From Pseudomonadota bacterium (GTDB lineage: Bacteria; Bdellovibrionota; Bacteriovoracia; Bacteriovoracales; Bacteriovoracaceae): DNA of 64,000 nucleotides. Below are positions 52,227 to 60,493 of the stretch, in pieces (positions within the stretch are counted from its first letter, which is position 1; every line of letters starts with the position of its first letter). The stretch lies in NCBI GenBank assembly GCA_027487685.1, contig JAIYDC010000019.1, forward strand, positions 1 to 64,000. Direction: 5' to 3'. Both the position numbers and the translations under genes were made by a program. The notes under the pieces were generated by a model. It was not told where the DNA came from and made no database searches. It was given only the letters and a program-made list of their open reading frames with translations.

Positions 52227-52831
52227 GCTTCGGAGGTCGACTCGTTTCCCTTTTCCCTGCGCTCTATCTAGGCATCATCTTGTGGCAGATTGGGAATTGC
52301 CTAGATCACTTTCATCCTCTCGATGGCGTAATCCTCATCGTTCTCACCTACCTGCTCCCACTTGTGGCATATCGGATTCATTTTTTATTTTTTCCCTTTG
52401 GAGATGGCTACTGGCCACTCGCAGAAAAAAAATATAATCCATGGTGGGCGGCGCATATGTTTCAATTCCCGTTCATCGCTTGTCCTTGGCTTGAATCCCT
52501 CCTCCACTTTCTACCTGGCCTCTATTCCCTTTGGCTGCGGGCGTGGGGAAGTAAGATAGGAAAGAATGTGTACTGGACTCCCCGGGTAGAGGTAGTGGAC
52601 CGAGGTCTCATTGAAATCGGCGATCACGTGGTGGTGGGCCACATCAGCGCATTTTGCTCCCATATGGTAGCGGATGTTGAGGGGGCGCCAGCTCTGGTGA
52701 TAAAAAAGATTCACATCGGTGAGCGTTCATTGATCGGAGCGGACTCCCAGCTAGGCCCAGGAGCAGTCGTTCCTCCCCGGACAAAGCTCAAGCCAAAAAC
52801 TCGTCTCTATTGGCGCGGGGAGTGGCCTTGA
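52223..52831 (+). CDS. Membrane-anchored hexapeptide-repeat (LbH) acyltransferase-like protein
   Basis: The start is taken at the ATG overlapping the previous stop (52223, ATGA). The 202-residue product has two N-terminal membrane segments, a linker, then a left-handed beta-helix: IGKNVYWTPRVEVVDRGLIEIGDHVVVGH...KKIHIGERSLIGADSQLGPGAVVPPRTKL, with repeated [I/V]-G-x-x-x-x-[I/V] steps. Such domains occur in acetyl/acyltransferases. Only about four to five coils are present, so it is short. The acceptor is unknown. Confidence 0.75.
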   Translation: MSFGGRLVSLFPALYLGIILWQIGNCLDHFHPLDGVILIVLTYLLPLVAYRIHFLFFPFGDGYWPLAEKKYNPWWAAHMFQFPFIACPWLESLLHFLPGLYSLWLRAWGSKIGKNVYWTPRVEVVDRGLIEIGDHVVVGHISAFCSHMVADVEGAPALVIKKIHIGERSLIGADSQLGPGAVVPPRTKLKPKTRLYWRGEWP

Positions 52832-54222
52832 GAATCCGTCTCCTCATAATAAAGCTCATTTTGAACCTTCTTGTTTTACGCCGACGCCGGGCCTTCGTTC
52901 GTGCCTGCGAGAATCCGACTCAGGCACAGGCACATCTTAAAAGAGAGCTCTTGAGTGATGCTCTCATGCCACTTCCTTTAAAGGCCACTGACTATACCTA
53001 CTACCAAAATCTTCCGAGACTCACGCGAGCACCGCCATTATTTTTCGAGACGACCTCTGGTACCACTGGAGCCAAGAAACGCATCCCCTATACCCGTCGC
53101 CTTATAAAATCATTTGAATCAATGTTTCTTCTTTGGACGCATGATCTTCTCTCATTTTCAGGGATTCCCTTAAAAACAGGGCGAATCTTTGTAAGCATTT
53201 CTCCCCTGATAGGGGATGCGATCAACGATGATCGCCGTTACCTCTCAAAAGGAATAAACCTACTCCTCTCACCATTTCTGGTGTCAGATCTCAAACAGCA
53301 CAAGGCCCAAAGCGGAGAGGAATTCTTACTCCGAATAGCTCAAGACCTCGTTCGGGCGAGAGATCTCGAGGTCATTTCAGTCTGGAGTCCGAGCTATCTC
53401 GTCTCTCTCTTGGACTTTATGGAGAGGAATAAGGCAGTCCTCGGTCTTTCAGAAGTTGATCCTTCTGTTCTCTGGCCTGAACTCAAACTCATCTCTTGCT
53501 GGACTCATGCTCAAGCGGAACGCTCTGCAGAGCATCTTCGTAAAAAATTTCCGAAAGTCATGATTCAACCCAAGGGACTCCTTATGACTGAGGGGCCGGT
53601 AACAATTCCTTGGAGTGAGGCCGGAGGGAGCATTCCGTTAGTGACCGAGACACTCATAGAATTTCTAGACGAAGAAGAGCAGTTCGTACCTATGGGACAC
53701 CTAGAGCAGGGCCGTACTTATCGCGTCGTGACCTCCAGTGGCAACGGGTACCTCCGCTATGACACCAGAGACCTCGTCTTAGTGACAGGCCGATATAAAA
53801 AAGTCCCTGTGCTAAAATTTGTTGGGCGCATCGGTTGCTCGGTAGATTTGGTGGGGGAAAAATTAAGTGATCTTCTCTTGAGAGAGACCTTCCAGGGACT
53901 GCCGGATGAAGTCACCGTGATTCCAGAGATCATCGTAGGTAGGGCCGGCTACGCCATCCTATGCAGCTTGAGTTCTAAGGTTGATTGGGAAGAAAAACTC
54001 AAATCGATACACCACTACCGATTAGCACGCGAACTTGGTCAACTAGGGGCTGCGCGTTTGATCCAGGTTTCCAGTCCTACGGAAGCTTATCTTCTTTTCT
54101 GTCAGGAGAACGGCATGGTTCTGGGGGACATCAAAGAACGTATCCTCATCAACGACCTCAAGCAGGCTCAGCAATTCCTAGAATGGCTTGCGCGAGCGTA
54201 TCCGTCATCTCAGGAAGCGTAA
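52828..54222 (+). CDS. GH3-family acyl-amido synthetase-like enzyme
   Basis: The likely start is the TTG at 52828 overlapping the previous stop (TTGA); GTG at 52822 is an alternative. The ~464-residue product has ATP-binding and adenylation features of the GH3/ANL superfamily: FETTSGTTGAKKRIPYT, LLMTEGPVTIPW, GNGYLRYDTRDLVLVTGRY and KFVGRIGCSVDLVGEKLSD. GH3 enzymes adenylate a carboxylic acid and join it to an amino group. Here it would activate or amidate the acid intermediate. Its 3' end overlaps the convergent ferritin-like gene by 65 bases. Confidence 0.8.
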   Translation: MRIRLLIIKLILNLLVLRRRRAFVRACENPTQAQAHLKRELLSDALMPLPLKATDYTYYQNLPRLTRAPPLFFETTSGTTGAKKRIPYTRRLIKSFESMFLLWTHDLLSFSGIPLKTGRIFVSISPLIGDAINDDRRYLSKGINLLLSPFLVSDLKQHKAQSGEEFLLRIAQDLVRARDLEVISVWSPSYLVSLLDFMERNKAVLGLSEVDPSVLWPELKLISCWTHAQAERSAEHLRKKFPKVMIQPKGLLMTEGPVTIPWSEAGGSIPLVTETLIEFLDEEEQFVPMGHLEQGRTYRVVTSSGNGYLRYDTRDLVLVTGRYKKVPVLKFVGRIGCSVDLVGEKLSDLLLRETFQGLPDEVTVIPEIIVGRAGYAILCSLSSKVDWEEKLKSIHHYRLARELGQLGAARLIQVSSPTEAYLLFCQENGMVLGDIKERILINDLKQAQQFLEWLARAYPSSQEA

Positions 54223-55105
54223 GCGGCGCGAGAGTTCCATTGTGCGTAAGTTCATCCGAAACAGTCCGTGGAAGACTCTTATATACAAGATGGCCGATAA
54301 TTTCGAGCTTACCCGCTGTGACGGACACAGCATTAGTCTCGTGCAGGAAACTTCGAAAATCACCAGTTCCCTGGAACCCCACATACTGCGAGACTTCCTG
54401 GCAGACTGTGTAGGGACCGATTTTTACCATAGAGATCAACCGCTCAAGGTAACTCAAGATACTTTCTGCATCCGAGTTGGAAAGGGTAACGTCTCGGAAC
54501 AACACAACGCCGGCGGAGTGGTGACGTATTTCATCCTTAACTATACTTTTAAAGACGTTTGCAACCGTCTCGTCGAAACATGATTTAGCTAGAGTCTTGT
54601 AATAGTTTAGGCCCCAGCCTTCTAACAGAATTTGAATGAGAAGCAGGTGCCCAGGCTTGGTGGCCTCAGCAATAATCTCTCCGATCAAAAGCGCGAAGGA
54701 AGGAATCTGCTCAGGGGCGGTCGAAAATCCACCGATGCTTTCAATCATTCGAAGATGCCGCGTCTCTTCCTCTCCAACGAAAGAGAAAAACTGACGCTCT
54801 TCCCTGGAGGTGGACGCAAGATTCATTTTCCCCGCATAGGCCATTCCGGCGCACTCGATGAAGTAGGCTTCTTGCAGAACCTTTTGGCCAAGGGCGGTGA
54901 GGACTGCGTGCTTTGTAACATCATTGAGGTCTCTCCAATGCTTAGAACTGGTTAAGTTAAAAAAGTCCTCCCCCCAAAGAGGCCGTTCGAATCGCCGTGA
55001 AGGCAACAGTGTCTCCCCATGGACCTTCGCTGTTTGCTCCAAGAGCGTCAGAAAATCGCGCTGATCAGATTCATGCTTTTCAGGAAAGACATTCAGCTTC
55101 TTCAT
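54158..55105 (-). CDS. Ferritin-like diiron enzyme
   Basis: The 315-residue helical protein has two E-x-x-H units and extra Glu ligands: Glu79/Glu84 (LQEAYFIEC), EEETRH (Glu114, His117), Glu162 (LLEGWGLNYY) and DEIRHH (Glu192, His195). This is a diiron oxidase/oxygenase fold of the ferritin-like superfamily, longer than a simple ferritin. It is the last gene of the minus-strand operon and overlaps the SDR gene by four bases and the GH3-like gene antisense by 65 bases. Likely another oxygenation or desaturation step. Confidence 0.75.
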   Translation of the reverse strand: MKKLNVFPEKHESDQRDFLTLLEQTAKVHGETLLPSRRFERPLWGEDFFNLTSSKHWRDLNDVTKHAVLTALGQKVLQEAYFIECAGMAYAGKMNLASTSREERQFFSFVGEEETRHLRMIESIGGFSTAPEQIPSFALLIGEIIAEATKPGHLLLIQILLEGWGLNYYKTLAKSCFDETVANVFKSIVKDEIRHHSAGVVLFRDVTLSNSDAESILSYLERLISMVKIGPYTVCQEVSQYVGFQGTGDFRSFLHETNAVSVTAGKLEIIGHLVYKSLPRTVSDELTHNGTLAPLTLPEMTDTLAQAILGIAEPA

Positions 55106-55950
55106 GTTTGGGCCTTGAGGAAAACCATGCGGAACACACGATCCATGAGTGTAAAGTAAACGCGGGAGGGTAAGCAGTGTTTAAGAAAATAGGAGAGACG
55201 TCCGTCTTTTCCGAAGACCTTCCTCATAGGGAGCCTCTTTTGAAGCGAGAGACGCAGGATACCTTCGGAGACTTCGCTGGGTTGCTGGGGTTTACGCTTG
55301 GATATTTTCCCGTGGAGATCTTTGTAATTCATGAACTGGGCATGGTAAGCCGACTGAGCTCCAGGGGAACTCCAGCGGAGGTTGGACCCAAAGTTTGTTC
55401 GGAAGCCTCCTGGCTCGATCAAACAGACCTGAACACCAAAGGGAGCGAGTTCACCTCGGAGAGATTCAGTGAGACCTTCGACCGCATATTTACTGGAGCA
55501 ATAGAGACTCGTCAGGGGAAATCCCATAAAACCGAAAACCGAAGAGAAGTTAAAGATCTTCCCTTGAGTCTGCCGAAGAGCTGGGAGAAAAGCACGGGTA
55601 ACGGCAACGGTGCCAAAGAAGTTCACTTCCATTTGGTAACGAATTTCTTCCTCGGTAAGATCTTCAAGAGCGCCGAAGAGTCCGTAGCCGGCGTTATTTA
55701 TCAGTATGTCGATGGTACCAAGGCGATTAGCGACGGTGGCCGCGGCCATGGCAATTTCACTCTTTTGAGTCACATCAAGAGTAAGTTCCATGAAGCGATC
55801 AGGATGGTTTTTACGCTCGAATGAGAATACCTCATTTCGCTCTGTGAGATTCCGTCCTGTCGCGATAACGTAGTCACCGTTTTGTAGGAAGGCTTCCGTC
55901 AGAAGCTTGCCGAAGCCCGAGGTCGCCCCGGTAATTAGAACTGTTCTCAT
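55102..55950 (-). CDS. Short-chain dehydrogenase/reductase
   Basis: The 282-residue classical SDR has TGATSGFG (7-14), NNAGYG (85-90), the active-site Ser136 in FNFSSVFG and Tyr150 with Lys154 in YCSSK. The C-terminal tail of ~60 residues is basic and hydrophobic. It overlaps both neighbours by four bases. It would reduce a ketone or oxidise an alcohol formed by the oxygenases. Confidence 0.92.
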   Translation of the reverse strand: MRTVLITGATSGFGKLLTEAFLQNGDYVIATGRNLTERNEVFSFERKNHPDRFMELTLDVTQKSEIAMAAATVANRLGTIDILINNAGYGLFGALEDLTEEEIRYQMEVNFFGTVAVTRAFLPALRQTQGKIFNFSSVFGFMGFPLTSLYCSSKYAVEGLTESLRGELAPFGVQVCLIEPGGFRTNFGSNLRWSSPGAQSAYHAQFMNYKDLHGKISKRKPQQPSEVSEGILRLSLQKRLPMRKVFGKDGRLSYFLKHCLPSRVYFTLMDRVFRMVFLKAQT

Positions 55951-56675
55951 CGAGTCCTCACTTTGAGAGCTTTTTTCAGTGCATACTTAAAAGGCATCCA
56001 GAAAGTCATTCGGGCGACACAAGCAAGCTCATCACCTTTCCTCCAGCCTGGATTGCGCCTCTGAAAGAAATCGACTCGCGGCTCCCGTAAAAGTTCTGGT
56101 GTAATGTCTGCCACCTGATCCTTGAGCGCGCAGGCGACTCCATTGAAGTGAATCACTCCCGAAGATGGATCGTAATTCCCACCAAATTTATTGCCATAGA
56201 ATTCGTCCATGAGCTGACGGTACTCTTGAGGCGTCTCACGATCAACACGTGGGTAGTGTGTGGCGAAGTTCTTCGCCATTAAAAGATAAGTCTTGTAGCC
56301 CTTTGAGATAAGGAACCAATAAACAGGCGTTCCAGCGCTCCGAATGTTGAGCTTCCAAAGATACTTAAGAAACTCTATCCCTAAGGCACCAGAGCCCCAG
56401 TAGTCACGGCCGATGACCGTGTCTCCGCTATAGACTCCGATGATCTTTCTTCCGGACTTTGTGAGCGTAATCCGAAGGAGCGTTGAGAACCCCTGGAGCA
56501 CATGGGTCCGAGAATCTCTAAGCAGGATTACATGATTCTTCTCAAGTAGATCATGTTCAAACGACTCCCGGGTGTGGTTTTGGTAGTACTCAGAAAAGAG
56601 CTCATACATGCGGTCGATCTCAACCCGCGAGAGCTTCTTGACACGAACTGTAGCAGCAACAAGTTCCTTCCTCAT
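55947..56675 (-). CDS. Acyltransferase-like protein, GNAT-type fold suspected
   Basis: The start is placed at the ATG at 56675, which overlaps the Rieske 3 stop (ATGA). The 242-residue cytosolic protein has a pattern seen in GNAT-like folds: VEIDRMYELFSEYYQNHTRESFEHDLLEKNHVILLRDSRTHVLQGFSTLLRI and GVYSGDTVIGRDYWGSGALGIEFLKYLW in the place of motif A. The exact family is not recognised. Position between an oxygenase and an SDR suggests it works on the same compound. Confidence 0.5.
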   Translation of the reverse strand: MRKELVAATVRVKKLSRVEIDRMYELFSEYYQNHTRESFEHDLLEKNHVILLRDSRTHVLQGFSTLLRITLTKSGRKIIGVYSGDTVIGRDYWGSGALGIEFLKYLWKLNIRSAGTPVYWFLISKGYKTYLLMAKNFATHYPRVDRETPQEYRQLMDEFYGNKFGGNYDPSSGVIHFNGVACALKDQVADITPELLREPRVDFFQRRNPGWRKGDELACVARMTFWMPFKYALKKALKVRTR

Positions 56676-57727
56676 AAGAGCTTCCAAGGCGAAGGTGCCA
56701 GCTTATTTACATACTGGATGTACTGAGCGACTGGTCGGTCAATCGGAAGAAGGTTCGCTGGGAAAAATCGCATGTTCTCGTATACGGCGCCGTCTTCCCC
56801 CTGAAGTGCAAAAAAAGCACGCTTCGTCAGCCAGAGGAGAAAGTGCGAGATCAGCCGTCCAGTGATGCCGCGGCGGTGTGGGGTGAGGTAAATAGGCTGC
56901 ACAAGAGTCCGACCTTTCTCGATAGGCCGATACGCAAAGATCATATGCAGTGAGGGCCATTGATGTCCTCGGAAGACAGCGTTCCGCATAAGGGTAAGCA
57001 GACCATTATTCCCGTGATCATAGCGCATGGAATAGGAGTAGGTGTTACCGAGGAGAAAGCGCGCCAGTGATTCGCGCAGATTCCCGGTGCCGATCTTGCC
57101 GGTGAGAGTTATATCAATAAGGCCACCCCGGGTCTCCTCCGAGATATCTACTTCCATTTCGATATCGAGGTTATGAACAGTTTTAAGGTGCTGGGGATCG
57201 AGACCGTTGATCATAGTCACGTGATGATGGCAGCTGCGTTCATAACTTTTCCCAAACTCGACTTTAAGACCTTGTGACTCCGAAAAATCCGGAAAGCTCG
57301 CTAGTTCCGGGATCTGACCACTGGCCGGATAAACCCAGATCGCATTGTACTTTTCGCATACAGTGTAAGATCGGACCTTGGCCCGTTCAGGGATATCTGG
57401 CGCGCAGGGCACCTTGGCACAGGCGCCATCAACTCCGAATTCCCAGTGGTGAAAGAAACACCTGACGTTTTCTCCTACGACGGCACCACGCCCCAGGTGA
57501 GTCCCCATGTGCGGGCAGTACGCGTCGAGTGCCGCGAGCTTTCCCTGGGTGGTACGAAAGATCACCAGTTCCTGACCACAAAGCTGAAGTGACTTCACGG
57601 AACCGGACTTAAGTTCTTGAGATGGAAATGCGTAGTACCAACCAAGGGCCACTTCACCCCAATTATTAAATATGGGGAACTCGGAAATAGGTTGGGTCGT
57701 CTGGTTTTTAACTGAGTACATCTCCAT
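56672..57727 (-). CDS. Rieske non-heme iron oxygenase 3
   Basis: The start is uncertain: ATG at 57727 is used here (351 aa); ATG at 57721 or an upstream TTG at 57748 are alternatives, none with a good ribosome binding site. The [2Fe-2S] ligands are Cys71 and His73 (CPHMGTHL) and Cys90 and His93 (CFFHHW); the iron-site motif is GLDPQHLKTVH (Asp177, His180, His185). Close in type to Rieske 1 (shared CPHMG-x-H-L, similar middle and C-terminus), so the two may be paralogues. It heads the minus-strand operon. Confidence 0.85.
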   Translation of the reverse strand: MEMYSVKNQTTQPISEFPIFNNWGEVALGWYYAFPSQELKSGSVKSLQLCGQELVIFRTTQGKLAALDAYCPHMGTHLGRGAVVGENVRCFFHHWEFGVDGACAKVPCAPDIPERAKVRSYTVCEKYNAIWVYPASGQIPELASFPDFSESQGLKVEFGKSYERSCHHHVTMINGLDPQHLKTVHNLDIEMEVDISEETRGGLIDITLTGKIGTGNLRESLARFLLGNTYSYSMRYDHGNNGLLTLMRNAVFRGHQWPSLHMIFAYRPIEKGRTLVQPIYLTPHRRGITGRLISHFLLWLTKRAFFALQGEDGAVYENMRFFPANLLPIDRPVAQYIQYVNKLAPSPWKLL

Positions 57728-57847
57728 AATTTTAAGGGTTATCAACAATCGCGTCGAGGTGGTGAAATTTTCTTTGCCTGACCATTTCTCTCGCTGGCGT
57801 CAGGCCTGCAGGACAAAGCTAAGAGATTGGTAAAAAAGGAGAACGAT

Positions 57848-58108
57848 ATGATCTGGACTTTAATCGTCGGACTTGTTGTCGGTGTTATCGCCAAGATCAT
57901 GATGCCTGGGAAAGATCCCGGAGGATTCGTGATCACAATGATGCTAGGTATCCTAGGAGCGTTCGCTGCCAATTTCATTGGCACGGGCCTGGGATGGTAT
58001 ACGCAGGACGAACCGGTTGGTTTAGTGGCGTCAGTAGTGGGGTCTGTCCTCATCCTTGCCATTTATCGTGCTGCAACGGGAAATCGGCAACTCACCCATC
58101 GTCACTGA
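57848..58108 (+). CDS. GlsB/YeaQ/YmgE-family stress-response membrane protein
   Basis: The start is the ATG at 57848 with AAGGAG ahead. The 86-residue product has three hydrophobic segments (IWTLIVGLVVGVIAKIMMPG, GFVITMMLGILGAFAANFIG, LVASVVGSVLILAIYRA) and the K-x-M-M-P-G...G motif of the transglycosylase-associated family. The last 78 bases overlap the helicase gene on the opposite strand, an unusual 3'-to-3' coding overlap. Probably stress-induced; function unknown in detail. Confidence 0.88.
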   Translation: MIWTLIVGLVVGVIAKIMMPGKDPGGFVITMMLGILGAFAANFIGTGLGWYTQDEPVGLVASVVGSVLILAIYRAATGNRQLTHRH

Positions 58109-60493
58109 TTGGCCATGATGCTGACTCCAGAAGTCCCCGAGATCTCTTAGGATACTTCTGGAGACAAGCTCCCCCGGGGTTTCATGGAACCAATCTGCCG
58201 GCAGGGCGCGCGCATAACTCACATCGAGAAACCGATTGTCCATCAGGATGATAACTCCCTTGTCCGACTCGGTCCGAATGACCCGGCCTGCGGCCTGTAT
58301 CGCCTTGGCCATCGCCGGAACGATGTAAGCGTAGTCCTGCCCCGCCTGATATTCACGTTGATAATAATCCCGCATCCTTTCGCGCTCAAAGTCGAAGGCT
58401 GGAAGCGGTGGACCGATTACAAAGGCACCAATAACCATATCCCCGGGGTAATCGACACCTTCTGAAAAGACTCCACCTTGGACAGCAAAGAGCAGAACGG
58501 GTTCAGTTTTTGCGCGGAGACGATCGAGAGTCGCTTCCACTTCATCGTTTTGCATCGCCCGGTGTTGCTTCAAAATCCGCATTCCATGAGGTGCTACGAA
58601 GCGGTTTAAAACTTTTTCAAGGAAGTCGAAACTCGGGAAGAAGGCGAGATAATTTCCACTGCGAAGATTTGTGATCCGTGCCATGGCATCGGCGATCCGT
58701 GGATAATTCTTCTCGCGCTCGGAGTACCGGGTCGAGATCTGGGGAATGATCAGAACCTTTCGATGTGTAGGAGAGAAAGGAGAACGAAACTCCTCAGTCC
58801 AGAGGTCCACATCACCAAGGCCTGAGAGCTTGGCATAGTATTCAAAGGGCTTAAGGGTTGCAGAGAAAAGAACCAGGTGCTCAAAGCGCTCGTAGCGATC
58901 CCGTATTAACTTCGAGGCGTCACAGCAAGTGATCTTAATAGTCGAGTACCGTCCATCATTTTGACCAGTTATAAAAAACTCCGACTGACCGATGGAAATC
59001 TCTTGCAGGAGCTCCGTGAACTCTCCCCAGTAGAAAACAAGCCGCAGGACTACGTCGCGAGGCTTGATTTCGATGTCTGATTCAAGGTATTCATTCAGAA
59101 AGGCTCGAAGCTCGTCGCCAACCACTGCGAACCCCTCGAAGTCAGGAGCAACGGCCCTGGTCTCAATCTTATCTGGTGCTGCGGCCCGCAGAGTCGCCAG
59201 ACACTCATCTAGAAGGTCCACGCCTCGACGACGAAACTCTAGCGGCAACGCCAGAAAATCTTCCCGCAGTCCCTCCAGGAACTTTCCGGATAGTTCGGGC
59301 GAATAGTTCCCCATGGTCCTGGCCGGAAGATTGTGGGCCTCGTCAATAACGAGATTAGCCAGCCCCTCTTGAGCAAAGCCCGACGCGCTGATCTTTCCAA
59401 GTGCTGAGCGATGACCGAAGACATAATTATAGTCACAAACTACAACGTCGGCTTCTGGCACCGCCTCAAACTGCAACTCAAAGGGACATACTTCGTATTT
59501 CTCCGCCAGGTTTCGCATGACTTTGGCCGTGAGGCGCTTCCGTTTACGGAGCTCTCCTCCCAGGTCGTGGATTCTGAGCTTATCATAATAGTCACGGGCG
59601 TATTCGCAGTACTCGGGATTGCAGAGAGGCTCAGCCTTTAAGCAAAGCTTACTTTTTGCAGTGATAGTAAGAGACTTCGCCGGAGCCCCCGGAGTTTGCA
59701 GCTTCTCCACCGCCTCCTCAGCAACCGCCTGTTGACTATTTTTCGGAGTGAGGTAAATCACCCGCTGGCCTCGGGCGAGTGCCTCTTTGAGCGTAGGGTA
59801 AAGGACTCCGATAGTTTTCCCAAGTCCCGTGGGAGCTTGGAGCATCATTTTTTTTCCCCTCGCCATGCCAGTTTCGATGCTTGCCATGAGTTCAAGCTGA
59901 CCCGGGCGAGGTGCTGCGAAAGGAAAGGGTAGGGCGCGCCCGAGTTTGAGCCGGCGCCGAAGACGCTGCTCGGAGAGGACGGCATCCTCCTCCAGTTCCG
60001 CTAATCGCCGTTCGAGCCATGCTTCGGCTTCCTGAAGATCCCAGTAAACATCGAAGCTTTGAGTCTCTTTGCGGCGGGAAGAAACCAGGAGGAAAGCGAG
60101 TTCAGGTTTTACCTTGTGGATGCGGTGATAGCAAAGGCCATAACCAACAAGCTGGACAAAATAGGGATGATCGAAGCGTCTGTCTTTGATGAGCTTCGCG
60201 AGGTCAAAGATATTAAAACTCGACTTGATCTCTTCGATTCTTGGCCTCGGACCCGAGAAGAGGCCATCCATCCGCCCCGACACTTCGAAGCGATAATCTC
60301 CAGACTCAAAAACTGCCGAGATCGGGACTTCCGCTTGGTACGTGGGGTCCTCAGCTTGGCGTAGGTCCTGCAGCTCCTTATGAAGCTCACTTCCCTTCTC
60401 AAGAGTTGTTCCAGGATTAGATCCCGGTTCGATACTTCCCCGCCGCGGCGATGGCCGAGCAAAATCTTGGAGCGAGAGTTTGACAATTTTCAT
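58031..60493 (-). CDS. RecB-type nuclease fused to XPD/DinG-family Fe-S helicase
   Basis: The 820-residue product has a RecB/Cas4-type PD-(D/E)xK nuclease over residues ~1-130: His38, Asp76 (GRMDG), Glu88-x-Lys90 (IEEIKSS) and QLVGY (Q-x3-Y). The rest is a superfamily 2 Fe-S helicase: Walker A APTGLGKT (~220), an Fe-S Cys set in KLCLKAEPLCNPEYCEY...EVCPFE, Walker B VIDEAHNL, and C-terminal motifs VQGGVFSEGVDYPGD and QAAGRVIR. It is coupled to an Artemis-like exonuclease gene (ATGA overlap), so the pair probably acts in DNA repair or end processing. Both activities appear intact. Confidence 0.85.
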   Translation of the reverse strand: MKIVKLSLQDFARPSPRRGSIEPGSNPGTTLEKGSELHKELQDLRQAEDPTYQAEVPISAVFESGDYRFEVSGRMDGLFSGPRPRIEEIKSSFNIFDLAKLIKDRRFDHPYFVQLVGYGLCYHRIHKVKPELAFLLVSSRRKETQSFDVYWDLQEAEAWLERRLAELEEDAVLSEQRLRRRLKLGRALPFPFAAPRPGQLELMASIETGMARGKKMMLQAPTGLGKTIGVLYPTLKEALARGQRVIYLTPKNSQQAVAEEAVEKLQTPGAPAKSLTITAKSKLCLKAEPLCNPEYCEYARDYYDKLRIHDLGGELRKRKRLTAKVMRNLAEKYEVCPFELQFEAVPEADVVVCDYNYVFGHRSALGKISASGFAQEGLANLVIDEAHNLPARTMGNYSPELSGKFLEGLREDFLALPLEFRRRGVDLLDECLATLRAAAPDKIETRAVAPDFEGFAVVGDELRAFLNEYLESDIEIKPRDVVLRLVFYWGEFTELLQEISIGQSEFFITGQNDGRYSTIKITCCDASKLIRDRYERFEHLVLFSATLKPFEYYAKLSGLGDVDLWTEEFRSPFSPTHRKVLIIPQISTRYSEREKNYPRIADAMARITNLRSGNYLAFFPSFDFLEKVLNRFVAPHGMRILKQHRAMQNDEVEATLDRLRAKTEPVLLFAVQGGVFSEGVDYPGDMVIGAFVIGPPLPAFDFERERMRDYYQREYQAGQDYAYIVPAMAKAIQAAGRVIRTESDKGVIILMDNRFLDVSYARALPADWFHETPGELVSRSILRDLGDFWSQHHGQSVTMGELPISRCSTINGKDEDRPHY

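Noticed and set aside
60059-60364. 101-codon plus-strand frame
   Set aside because: It lies wholly inside the nuclease domain of the helicase gene, which has intact catalytic motifs on the other strand.
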